DNA of 38,016 nt from Tissierellales bacterium. Lineage in GTDB: Bacteria > Bacillota > Clostridia > Tissierellales > JASKZW01. The notes beneath the pieces were generated by a model that saw only the letters and a list, made by a program, of their open reading frames with translations, searched no databases and was not told where the DNA came from. Made by a program: the position numbers and the translations under genes. This document shows, one piece after another, positions 23,906 to 30,729 of this stretch. The stretch is from positions 1 through 38,016 of the forward strand of contig JASLIL010000114.1 in assembly GCA_030152145.1 (NCBI GenBank). Reading direction: 5' to 3'. The stretch's first letter is position 1. Every line of letters begins with the position of its first letter.

Positions 23906-24817
23906 TTAGTCGTCTGCCAACTCCTTAAGGCTAGTTACTAAACCTGCTAAGTTTTGAATCTCTGAAGGAATTATAATCTTAGTTGCCTTACCATCTGCCA
24001 CCTTCTCTAGAGACTCTAGAGACCTTAGGGCAATAACGCTATCATCTATCCCAGCCTCAGCCAGCATCCTTATACCCTTGGCACGAGCATTTTCAACCTT
24101 TAGAATAGCTTCAGCCTGTCCTTCTGCACGCTTAATAGCAGTTTCCTTATCTGCCTCTGCATTTAAAATATCTGCTTCCTTTTTAGCCTCTGCATTAAGA
24201 ATAGAGGACTCCTTATTACCCTCAGCTATAAGTATAGCTGACTCTCTCTCTCCTTCTGCCCTTAAGATTTTCTCTCTTCTCTCCCTCTCAGCCTTCATCT
24301 GCTTTTCCATAGCATCTTGTATTTCCTTAGGCGGTATAATATTCTTTAATTCTACCCTGCTAACCCTAATTCCCCAAGGATCTGTAGCCTCATCTAATAC
24401 AGCCCTAAGTTCTGTATTTATAACATCTCTACTAGTAAGGGTCTCATCCAACTCCAAGTCCCCTATAATATTCCTAAGGGTAGTAGCTGTTAGGTTTTCT
24501 ATAGCCATAAGAGGATTATTAACCCCATATGTATATAGTTTCGGGTCTGTAATACTATAATAAACTACTGTATCTATCTGCATAGTAACATTATCCTTAG
24601 TTATAACTGGTTGTGGTGGAAAGTCCACTACCTGCTCCTTTAAGCTTACCTTACAAGCCACATTATCTAAAAATGGCACCTTAACATGTAAACCTACATG
24701 CCAAGTTTCCTTAAAGGCTCCCAATCGCTCTATAACATAAGCCTGTGCCTGAGGTACAACTCTAATATTAGCCAACACTCCTGCCAACAATAACAATCCA
24801 ATTATTATTAATCCCAT
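23906..24817 (-). CDS. SPFH/stomatin-family membrane scaffold protein
   Basis: 303 residues. N-terminal membrane anchor (GLIIIGLLLLAGVLANI), the SPFH/Band-7 domain (about 20-200; RLGAFKETWHVGLHVKVPF, QIDTVVYYSITDPKLYTYG), then a coiled-coil Ala/Glu-rich stretch with repeated ILxAEAxKEADI units and a C-terminal hydrophobic end. Resembles QmcA/stomatin proteins that form large membrane rings or rafts. The gene directly follows a short NfeD gene, the classic stomatin-NfeD pair; its Shine-Dalgarno lies within the NfeD stop region. Confidence 0.95.
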   Translation of the reverse strand: MGLIIIGLLLLAGVLANIRVVPQAQAYVIERLGAFKETWHVGLHVKVPFLDNVACKVSLKEQVVDFPPQPVITKDNVTMQIDTVVYYSITDPKLYTYGVNNPLMAIENLTATTLRNIIGDLELDETLTSRDVINTELRAVLDEATDPWGIRVSRVELKNIIPPKEIQDAMEKQMKAERERREKILRAEGERESAILIAEGNKESSILNAEAKKEADILNAEADKETAIKRAEGQAEAILKVENARAKGIRMLAEAGIDDSVIALRSLESLEKVADGKATKIIIPSEIQNLAGLVTSLKELADD

Positions 24818-24818
24818 A

Positions 24819-25238
24819 CTAAACCTCCTCTATTTTTTCCACTATAAGCTTAACTCCTTCAATCCTTAAAACCTTAACTCTTTCGTTCACTTCTATAGGC
24901 TCTTCTGAATCAGCTGTCCAAACCTGTCCACTAACCTTTACTTGACCTAAACTATCTCTTTTAATAGGATCTATAACCAAAGCCTCCTGACCTATAAGAG
25001 CATCATAATTAGTCCTTATCCTAGGCGTATTCATGTAATCCTTTAAAAGCGGTCTAAAAATAAAAACAGTTAAAAGAGAACCCAGTAGAAATCCCACCAT
25101 CTGTAGAGCTGGGCTCATGCCTATATAGGCTAAGATCATAGCAATAATTGCACCAACACAAAACCATATAGAAACAAGCAATCTAGTGGTAATTTCAACT
25201 ATTATTGAAATAGCAAAGATTATCTTCCAAATAGTAAT
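24819..25238 (-). CDS. Short NfeD-family protein, probable non-ATG start
   Basis: The first usual start codon is TTG at 25181 (120 residues), but it has no ribosome-binding site. The open frame runs upstream through ITIWKIIFAISIIVEI, the expected first helix of NfeD proteins including its conserved Glu, up to AAAGGAG at 25247-25253. I therefore place the start at ATT 25238 (8 bases from the site; ATT 25241 is 5 bases away), giving about 139 residues. Two or more membrane helices precede an OB-fold (VDPIKRDSLGQVKVSG to the end). Stomatin follows at once. An ATG overlapping the site is out of frame. A lost or miscalled base could also explain this. Confidence 0.8.
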   Translation of the reverse strand: MTIWKIIFAISIIVEITTRLLVSIWFCVGAIIAMILAYIGMSPALQMVGFLLGSLLTVFIFRPLLKDYMNTPRIRTNYDALIGQEALVIDPIKRDSLGQVKVSGQVWTADSEEPIEVNERVKVLRIEGVKLIVEKIEEV

Positions 25239-25357
25239 AATATCATCTCCTTTCTCAGCTATTATTTTAATTATACCCAGCTTATACCTACAATTTCATT
25301 ATAGTATAAAATATACATTTAAAGTAAATTTTTTATCTTGAAAACTTAAAAAAGTAA

Positions 25358-25390
25358 GAAAAGCTACTGGAAATCACCCAATAGCTTTTC
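25358..25390 (-). terminator. Terminator of thiC-thiW
   Basis: Stem GAAAAGCTA/TAGCTTTTC plus TGG/CCA after one mismatch (25358-25390), followed in the minus direction by TTACTTTTTTAAG. Confidence 0.75.
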
Positions 25391-25392
25391 TT

Positions 25393-25881
25393 TTAGAAAT
25401 TTTCTTCTAATATATGAAGGTTTTCCATGGCTTTTACAACTAAAAGTCCTATAAAACTTCCTCCCAAAGTACTTATTAAAAAAGGTCCTACAAAGAAAAA
25501 TGCTCCAGCCTCAGATCCCATTAAAAACTTAGCTATAGGAAAGGCCAAGACCCCGCCTATTAAACCTGTACCTATAATTTCACCTAAGGCTGCCAAAGAC
25601 AGCTTTCTAGTCCTTTTGTAAAGCATAGCTGCTATAAAAACTCCCACCATACTACCTGGAAAAGCCAAAAGGCTTCCAGTGCCCAATATATTTCTCATTA
25701 GAGATATGCTAAAGGCAATAGCAGTTCCTATAGCTGGCCCTAAACTTACTGCTGCAATAACATTTATAGCATGCTGTATGGGAAAACACTTTGAAACACC
25801 TATAGGTATATAGATTATATGTCCCAAAAGAACCCCCATAGCCACTAAAAGTCCAGACAAAGTAAGTTTCCTAGTATCCAT
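25393..25881 (-). CDS. thiW: Thiazole-precursor transporter substrate-binding subunit ThiW
   Basis: 162 residues, about five to six membrane helices, the size of ECF-type S components. Sequence KLTLSGLLVAMGVLLGHIIYIPIG and FPIQHAINVIAAVSLGPAIG is typical of ThiW. Predicted to import hydroxyethylthiazole with a shared ECF energising module, which is not in the window. It follows thiC by 2 bases and is under the same TPP riboswitch. A cell with ThiC (makes HMP-P) and ThiW (imports thiazole) could make thiamine without a complete thiazole branch. Confidence 0.93.
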   Translation of the reverse strand: MDTRKLTLSGLLVAMGVLLGHIIYIPIGVSKCFPIQHAINVIAAVSLGPAIGTAIAFSISLMRNILGTGSLLAFPGSMVGVFIAAMLYKRTRKLSLAALGEIIGTGLIGGVLAFPIAKFLMGSEAGAFFFVGPFLISTLGGSFIGLLVVKAMENLHILEENF

Positions 25882-25883
25882 TT

Positions 25884-27197
25884 CTAGTCATCCTCTCTTA
25901 AAAGGTTAATATCCTTTCCTTCCATAACCCTATTCATACTTCTAACAGCACACATCTTTCCGCACATAGTACAGCTGTCATCATGCTCTGGCTTAGACTC
26001 CTCCCTGTATCTTCTAGCCTTTTCACCATCTATAGCCAGGTCAAACATCTTCTCCCAGTCAAGCTCACGTCTAGCAATACTCATATTAAGATCCCAGTCT
26101 CCGGCACCCTTTATGCCCTTACCTAAATCTCCTACATGGGCTGCTATCTTAGAAGCTATAATACCCTCTTTCATATCCTCCTTAGTAGGAAGTCTCAAGT
26201 GCTCTGCCGGAGTAACATAACAAAGGAAGTCCACACCTGCACTAGCAGCTATGGCTCCTCCAATAGCTGAAGTAATATGGTCATAGCCTGGTGCTATATC
26301 AGTAACAATAGGTCCTAAAGTATAGAAAGGTGCTCCATGGCAAAGTTTCTTCTGTAACTTAACATTGGCTACAACCTCATCTATTTTTATATGACCTGGA
26401 CCCTCAACTATGATCTGAACATTTTTCTCCCAAGCCCTCTTAGTAAGCTCTCCTAGAACTCTAAGCTCAGCTAGTTGAGCAGCATCTGTACCATCCTCTA
26501 TACATCCTGGTCTCAGGGCATCACCCAAGCTAATAGTCATATCAAACTCCTGGCAAATCTCCAGTAGTTCATCATAGAACTCATAGAAAGGATTCTCCTT
26601 CTGGTTTAACTCCATCCAAGCATAAAGTAAAGAGCCACCTCTGGAAACTATATTGGTAACCCTAGGATTTCTCTTAAAGATTCCTGCTGTCTCCCTATTC
26701 ATCCCAACATGGATAGTAACAAAGTCAACTCCATCCTCCCCATGCTTTCTAGCCACATCTAAAAACTCCTCAGCAGTTATATCCTTAAGCTCCTTATCAT
26801 AAAAACCTACAGCATCATAAATAGGCACTGTACCTATAACAGCTGGTGACATATGTACAAGTCTCTGTCTAAACTCCTCAGTCTTTCCAAAGTTTGACAG
26901 GTCCATTATAGCATCTATATTCATATCAATAGCCTCTTGAACCTTCTCCAACTCCTTGTCTATACTAGGACAATCCTTTGAAATACCTAGGTTAACATTT
27001 ATCTTGGTCTTCAGGCCCTCGCCAATACCAATAGGATCCAGAGACTTGTGGTTCTTGTTGGCAGGAATACAAATTGTTCCCCTAGCAACCCTATCCCTTA
27101 AAACTTCTAGGTCCATTCCCTCCTTCTGGCTTACTATCTCCATCTCCCTAGTTATAATCCCTTTTTTTGCCGCATCCATCTGTGTTGTATATGTCAT
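25884..27197 (-). CDS. thiC: Phosphomethylpyrimidine synthase
   Basis: 437 residues, the radical-SAM enzyme turning aminoimidazole ribotide into HMP phosphate for thiamine. The cluster motif CxxCxxxxC sits at the C-terminus (CTMCGKMC), as it does in ThiC and unlike most radical-SAM enzymes. Other family stretches are FVTIHVGMNRET, IVSRGGSLLYAWM, LGDALRPGC and EGPGHIKIDEV. This is the shorter, single-domain ThiC without the long N-terminal extension of plant/proteobacterial forms. Preceded by AGGAGG, a terminator hairpin and a TPP riboswitch, followed by thiW. Confidence 0.98.
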   Translation of the reverse strand: MTYTTQMDAAKKGIITREMEIVSQKEGMDLEVLRDRVARGTICIPANKNHKSLDPIGIGEGLKTKINVNLGISKDCPSIDKELEKVQEAIDMNIDAIMDLSNFGKTEEFRQRLVHMSPAVIGTVPIYDAVGFYDKELKDITAEEFLDVARKHGEDGVDFVTIHVGMNRETAGIFKRNPRVTNIVSRGGSLLYAWMELNQKENPFYEFYDELLEICQEFDMTISLGDALRPGCIEDGTDAAQLAELRVLGELTKRAWEKNVQIIVEGPGHIKIDEVVANVKLQKKLCHGAPFYTLGPIVTDIAPGYDHITSAIGGAIAASAGVDFLCYVTPAEHLRLPTKEDMKEGIIASKIAAHVGDLGKGIKGAGDWDLNMSIARRELDWEKMFDLAIDGEKARRYREESKPEHDDSCTMCGKMCAVRSMNRVMEGKDINLLREDD

Positions 27198-27216
27198 ATA
27201 CTCTCCTCCTTAAAAT

Positions 27217-27251
27217 AAAAAAAGCTATACACCAACAAAGGTGTATAGCTT
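27217..27251 (-). terminator. Regulated terminator of the TPP riboswitch
   Basis: A perfect 12-bp stem AAGCTATACACC/GGTGTATAGCTT with a 6-base loop, followed by a run of T's, between the aptamer and the thiC ribosome-binding site. TPP binding is expected to favour it and stop thiC transcription. Confidence 0.92.
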
Positions 27252-27264
27252 AAATTCACTCTAG

Positions 27265-27353
27265 ACTTTCCCTACGTTGGCATTATCCAAATCAGGTTTT
27301 ACGGGTCAGAAATAACATTTCTATCTCAGCCTGTCTATACAAGCACCCCAATA
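27265..27353 (-). ncRNA. TPP riboswitch (THI element)
   Basis: On the minus strand the conserved thi-box parts occur in order: GGGGTGC (27343-27349), GCTGAGA, ACCCG, ACCTGATTTGGATAATGCC, and CGTAGGGA (27268-27276), with pairings GCTTGT/ACAGGC and AGAAAT/ATTTCT. The closing stem P1 looks weak. It controls thiC-thiW through the hairpin at 27217-27251. Confidence 0.97.
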
Positions 27354-27397
27354 TTCACTTCTACTTTAAACTATCATAAATTGTAAATAATTACAAC

Positions 27398-28273
27398 TTA
27401 TTTATTTTTAAGTATCTTCTCTACATTCTCGCCAATTTCCATAAGAGTCTTGCAAACTACTACTCCCGCTGACTCTAAAGCTTCTTTCTTGCTTTCATAG
27501 GAACCTGTTCCACCAGTTATAATAGCACCAGCATGACCCATTCTCTTACCTTTAGGTGCTGTTCTACCACTGATAAAGCTAACTACTGGCTTCTTAACAT
27601 GAGCCTTAATATAGTCACTAGCATCTTCTTCCATAGTTCCACCAATCTCACCTATTAAGACTATAAGCTCTGTCTCAGGATCCTCATTATAAGCCTTTAG
27701 GGCATCTATAAAGTCAGTTCCAATAATAGGGTCTCCCCCAATACCTAAAGCTGTAGTCTGCCCTATACCTCTATTTGAAAGTTCTCCAACAGCCTCATAG
27801 GTAAGAGTTCCAGAACGAGAAACTATACCTACATTACCTGGCTTGTGAATAGGTCCTGGTTGAATACCAATCTTACAAACATCTGGAACTATTATTCCTG
27901 GACAGTTTGGACCTATAAGCCTAGTCTTCTTATCCTTCATGTAGTTCTTAACCCTAACCATATCTATAATTGGAATATTCTCTGTAATACAAACAACTAA
28001 ATCCAGTTCTGCATCTACAGCCTCTATTATAGCATCAGCAGCAAAAGGAGCTGGAACAAATATAACTGATGTATTTCCACCAGTCTCCTCCTTAGCTTTT
28101 TTCACAGTGTTATAGACAGGTACTCCAAGTATTTCCTCTCCCTCTCTAAAAGGAGTAACACCAGCAACTACCTTTGTACCATACTCTAACATCTTCTCTG
28201 TATGAAATTTACCTGCACCACCTGTAATTCCTTGTACAATCAGTCTAGTATCTTTTCCTATAAATATACCCAT
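27398..28273 (-). CDS. sucD: Succinyl-CoA synthetase, alpha subunit
   Basis: 291 residues, standard for SucD. The N-terminal CoA-binding Rossmann part has GITGGAGKFHTEKML; the phosphohistidine lies in KRMGHAGAIITGG near residue 247; GPNCPGII and GIGGDPIIGTDFIDAL are family stretches. With SucC it interconverts succinyl-CoA and succinate with NTP formation. Three bases separate it from sucC, so they are one operon under the cobalamin riboswitch at 29560-29710. Only a weak hairpin (TTGTAA/TTACAA) follows the stop codon before the TPP riboswitch, so read-through into thiC is possible. Confidence 0.98.
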   Translation of the reverse strand: MGIFIGKDTRLIVQGITGGAGKFHTEKMLEYGTKVVAGVTPFREGEEILGVPVYNTVKKAKEETGGNTSVIFVPAPFAADAIIEAVDAELDLVVCITENIPIIDMVRVKNYMKDKKTRLIGPNCPGIIVPDVCKIGIQPGPIHKPGNVGIVSRSGTLTYEAVGELSNRGIGQTTALGIGGDPIIGTDFIDALKAYNEDPETELIVLIGEIGGTMEEDASDYIKAHVKKPVVSFISGRTAPKGKRMGHAGAIITGGTGSYESKKEALESAGVVVCKTLMEIGENVEKILKNK

Positions 28274-28276
28274 GGT

Positions 28277-29428
28277 CTACCTCCCTATTAACTCTATGAT
28301 TTTTTCTGCTCCTTCATCTATTGTAGAAGCAGCTTCTATATTCAGGCCAGATTCCTCCAGTATTTTCTTTCCAAGATCACTATTAGTTCCCTGTAATCTA
28401 ACTACCAAAGGTATCTCTGTCTCTATATCCTTTATAGCCTTAACTATACCATTAGCAATAATATCACACTTCATAATACCACCAAAGATATTTACAAATA
28501 TCCCCTCAACCTTCTTATCCTGAAGAATAATCTTAAAGGCCTCCTTAACCTTATCCTCTGTAGCAGATCCTCCAACATCCAAGAAGTTAGCTGCATCTCC
28601 ACCATAGTGCTTTAATATATCCATAGTAGCCATAGCCAGGCCAGCACCATTAACCATACAGCCAATATTTCCATCTAGGGCTATATAGGAAAGGTCATAC
28701 TTTGAAGCTTCAACCTCCTTAGGATCCTCCTCATTTAAATCCCTCAAGTCCACTATATCCTTCTGTCTATAAAGACCATTGGAATCAAAATTCATCTTAG
28801 CATCCAGGGCAACAATTCTCTTCTCCTCTGTTCTAACCAATGGGTTTATCTCCACAAGAGAACAGTCCTTCTCCATAAAAATTCTATACAAACCTTGAAG
28901 AATAGCTACAAAACCATTCATCTCAGATTTTTCTATCTCCAACTCAAAGCCTACCTCTCTACACTGGTAGTCTCTTAGGCCAACCAATGGATCTATAGGA
29001 TATTTTACAATAGTATCCTGATTATCCTCTATATCCATTCCACCAGCCTTTGATGCTATAAGAACAGCCTTTGACAGCTTTCTATCTATAGCAAAAGCTA
29101 TGTAAAACTCATCTTTTATATTTGAAGCCTCTTCTATTAAAACTGATCTAACAAGTCTCCCCTCTGGTCCAGTTTGAGCTGTATAAAGTCTCTTGCCTAT
29201 AAGCTCCTCTGTAAAGTCCATAGCCTCATCTCTGTTTTTAGCAATCTTAATACCGCCAGCCTTACCTCTTCCCCCAGAATGCAGCTGTGACTTTACTACT
29301 GCTATATCAGTTTCAATCCTATCAAAAGCCTCCCCTGCTTCTTCCCTAGTTTCTACATGAATTCCAAATGGAGTAGGAATTCCATAGTCCTTTAAAATTT
29401 GCTTTGCTTGATACTCATGTATATTCAT
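28277..29428 (-). CDS. sucC: Succinyl-CoA synthetase, beta subunit
   Basis: 383 residues from ATG 29428 (MNIHEYQAKQIL, the canonical SucC start), chosen because AAGGAGGG lies 8 bases upstream; the ATG at 29452 lies before this site. ATP-grasp domain with VVKSQLHSGGRGKAGGIKIA, and the C-terminal ligase domain with VNIFGGIMKCD and VRLQGTNSDLGKK. Forms the heterodimer with SucD. Expression appears to be under a cobalamin riboswitch followed by hairpin/T-run elements, an unusual arrangement for this gene. No other TCA-cycle gene is in the window. Confidence 0.98.
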   Translation of the reverse strand: MNIHEYQAKQILKDYGIPTPFGIHVETREEAGEAFDRIETDIAVVKSQLHSGGRGKAGGIKIAKNRDEAMDFTEELIGKRLYTAQTGPEGRLVRSVLIEEASNIKDEFYIAFAIDRKLSKAVLIASKAGGMDIEDNQDTIVKYPIDPLVGLRDYQCREVGFELEIEKSEMNGFVAILQGLYRIFMEKDCSLVEINPLVRTEEKRIVALDAKMNFDSNGLYRQKDIVDLRDLNEEDPKEVEASKYDLSYIALDGNIGCMVNGAGLAMATMDILKHYGGDAANFLDVGGSATEDKVKEAFKIILQDKKVEGIFVNIFGGIMKCDIIANGIVKAIKDIETEIPLVVRLQGTNSDLGKKILEESGLNIEAASTIDEGAEKIIELIGR

Positions 29429-29452
29429 TTTAAAATCCCTCCTTTTAGACAT

Positions 29453-29514
29453 AAAAAAAACAGCTTAAAAGCTGAATATTAAACAAGAAAACAAGGCCTT
29501 TTCAACAAAAGGTC
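29453..29514 (-). terminator. Two candidate terminators in the riboswitch expression platform
   Basis: Hairpin 1: CCTTTT/AAAAGG (29497-29502 with 29507-29512), GTTG loop, followed by TTGTTTTCTTGTTT. Hairpin 2: CAGCT/AGCTG (29461-29474), followed by eight T's. Both lie between the cobalamin aptamer and the sucC ribosome-binding site. Each stem is short, so one may be the main terminator. Confidence 0.7.
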
Positions 29515-29517
29515 CAT
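29479..29517 (-). CDS. Possible 12-codon leader peptide between riboswitch and sucC
   Basis: ATG 29517 follows GAGGAGG (29523-29529) at 5 bases, a near-ideal start, and reads MDLLLKRPCFLV then stop. The ORF runs across hairpin 1 of the expression platform, so ribosomes on it would melt that hairpin. It could be a regulatory leader or a relic of a lost riboswitch target gene. No homology can be claimed at this length. Confidence 0.45.
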   Translation of the reverse strand: MDLLLKRPCFLV

Positions 29518-29559
29518 CAATACCTCCTCATCCTCCGTGAGTTAATAATCAGCATTGTT

Positions 29560-29710
29560 CTTATTGGCAGGTCTCCTGACTAAAGCTTTAAATAATACAC
29601 CTTCCCATAGGCTAGCTACAGTGGTAAAAGTATTACAAGAACTATTACAGTGGCGGGACCGTACTGGATTTTCACCAATTTCCCTTTTAAACCAAGTGGT
29701 ACCAAATAAG
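29560..29710 (-). ncRNA. Cobalamin (B12) riboswitch
   Basis: On the minus strand the conserved parts occur in order: AAAAGGGAAA, GGTGAAAATCC, ACGGTCCCGCCACTGTA, GGGAAGG and the B12 box AGTCAGGAGACCTGCC (29566-29581). The ends pair as P1 (CTTATTTGG at 29702-29710 with CCAATAAG at 29560-29567). Downstream in the same direction are hairpins with T-runs and then sucC. Normal behaviour would be repression when adenosylcobalamin is high. Confidence 0.97.
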
Positions 29711-29732
29711 CCCATATTAATTTATCTATTCT

Positions 29733-30566
29733 TTAGATGAGCTTTATGCCCCCATCTATAAATTCAATTTCTCCCTCTTTTAAAAGTCTTCCTATAGCCC
29801 TTTTAAAAGCAGACTTGCTAATGCTTAGCTCTTCCCTGATTTTATCTGGATCTGACTTATCATTTAAATAAAGACTACCATTGTTTTTCTCCAAAGCCTC
29901 TATTATTATCTTAGCATCGTCAATCATCTCTAGATAAGCCTTATCTCTAAGGGACAAGTCTATCTTACCATCTTCCTTAACATTTGTAACCCTAGCTTCA
30001 ACCTCTTCACCAATAGTGTAAACACCTAGTAGGTCCTTCTTTGGTATCAAGGCCTCATACTTGTTATCAACTGCTACAAAGGCACCAAACTCATCATTCA
30101 TGCCATATATAGTACCCTCAACCCAGTCATCCTTAACATAAGGTGACTCAGTGCTTAAAAAGTCCCTAAGCTTCATAGTAGCACAAAGTCTATCAGACTT
30201 ATCAATATAAAGTCCAACCAAATACTCCCTGCCCCTCTCAAGCTTTATGGTCTGTTCCTTAAAAGGTAAGAATAAGTCTCTCTCAAGGCCCCAGTCCAAG
30301 AAAGCACCTATCTTTGTAATATCTATAACCCTTAATTTAGCCATATTTCCCAAGGTTATCATAGGCTCTCTTGTAGTAGTTATCATCCTATCCTCTGCAT
30401 CACGATAGACAAAAACATCTAACTTCTGTCCTACTTCCATATCCTCAGTTATTTCCTTCTTTGGTAGAAGAATATCATCTTCAAAACCATCTTCCGTATT
30501 TAAATAAGCCCCTACAGATGTAAACCTCTTTATCTCTAGAGTCTGTTTCATACCTAATTCTATCAT
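29733..30566 (-). CDS. cvfB: CvfB-like S1-domain RNA-binding protein
   Basis: 277 residues with the CvfB layout: three S1/OB-fold RNA-binding domains in the first about 210 residues (first: SVGAYLNTEDGFEDDILLPK; second: KIGAFLDWGLERDLFLPFKE; third: DEFGAFVAVDNKYEALIPK) and a C-terminal winged helix (SISKSAFKRAIGRLLKEGEI). CvfB affects gene expression and virulence in staphylococci; the molecular role is not fully known. It lies just upstream of the cobalamin riboswitch with no terminator seen, so it may be transcribed into the riboswitch. Confidence 0.93.
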   Translation of the reverse strand: MIELGMKQTLEIKRFTSVGAYLNTEDGFEDDILLPKKEITEDMEVGQKLDVFVYRDAEDRMITTTREPMITLGNMAKLRVIDITKIGAFLDWGLERDLFLPFKEQTIKLERGREYLVGLYIDKSDRLCATMKLRDFLSTESPYVKDDWVEGTIYGMNDEFGAFVAVDNKYEALIPKKDLLGVYTIGEEVEARVTNVKEDGKIDLSLRDKAYLEMIDDAKIIIEALEKNNGSLYLNDKSDPDKIREELSISKSAFKRAIGRLLKEGEIEFIDGGIKLI

Positions 30567-30700
30567 TCAAAACACCTCAATCTTACTTTAATCTCTCTCA
30601 TACTCTGTCATTATAGATTTTATCATACTTTAAGCAAATATAAAATTAAATCTTTCTATATTGTTCAAATTTTATATATTTTTTAATTTTTCCTATAAAA

Positions 30701-30729
30701 TAAAAAAGAGGAGGTAAAAATCCTCCTCT
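30701..30729 (-). terminator. Terminator of the MATE gene
   Basis: Stem AGAGGAGG/CCTCCTCT (30707-30714 with 30722-30729), 7-base loop, followed in the minus direction by TTTTTATTTT. Overlaps the stop codon. Confidence 0.9.

Noticed and set aside
24078..24560. Plus-strand open frame of 160 codons
   Set aside because: Antisense to the repetitive Ala/Glu coiled coil of the stomatin gene; its Ser/Ala repeats simply mirror that repeat.
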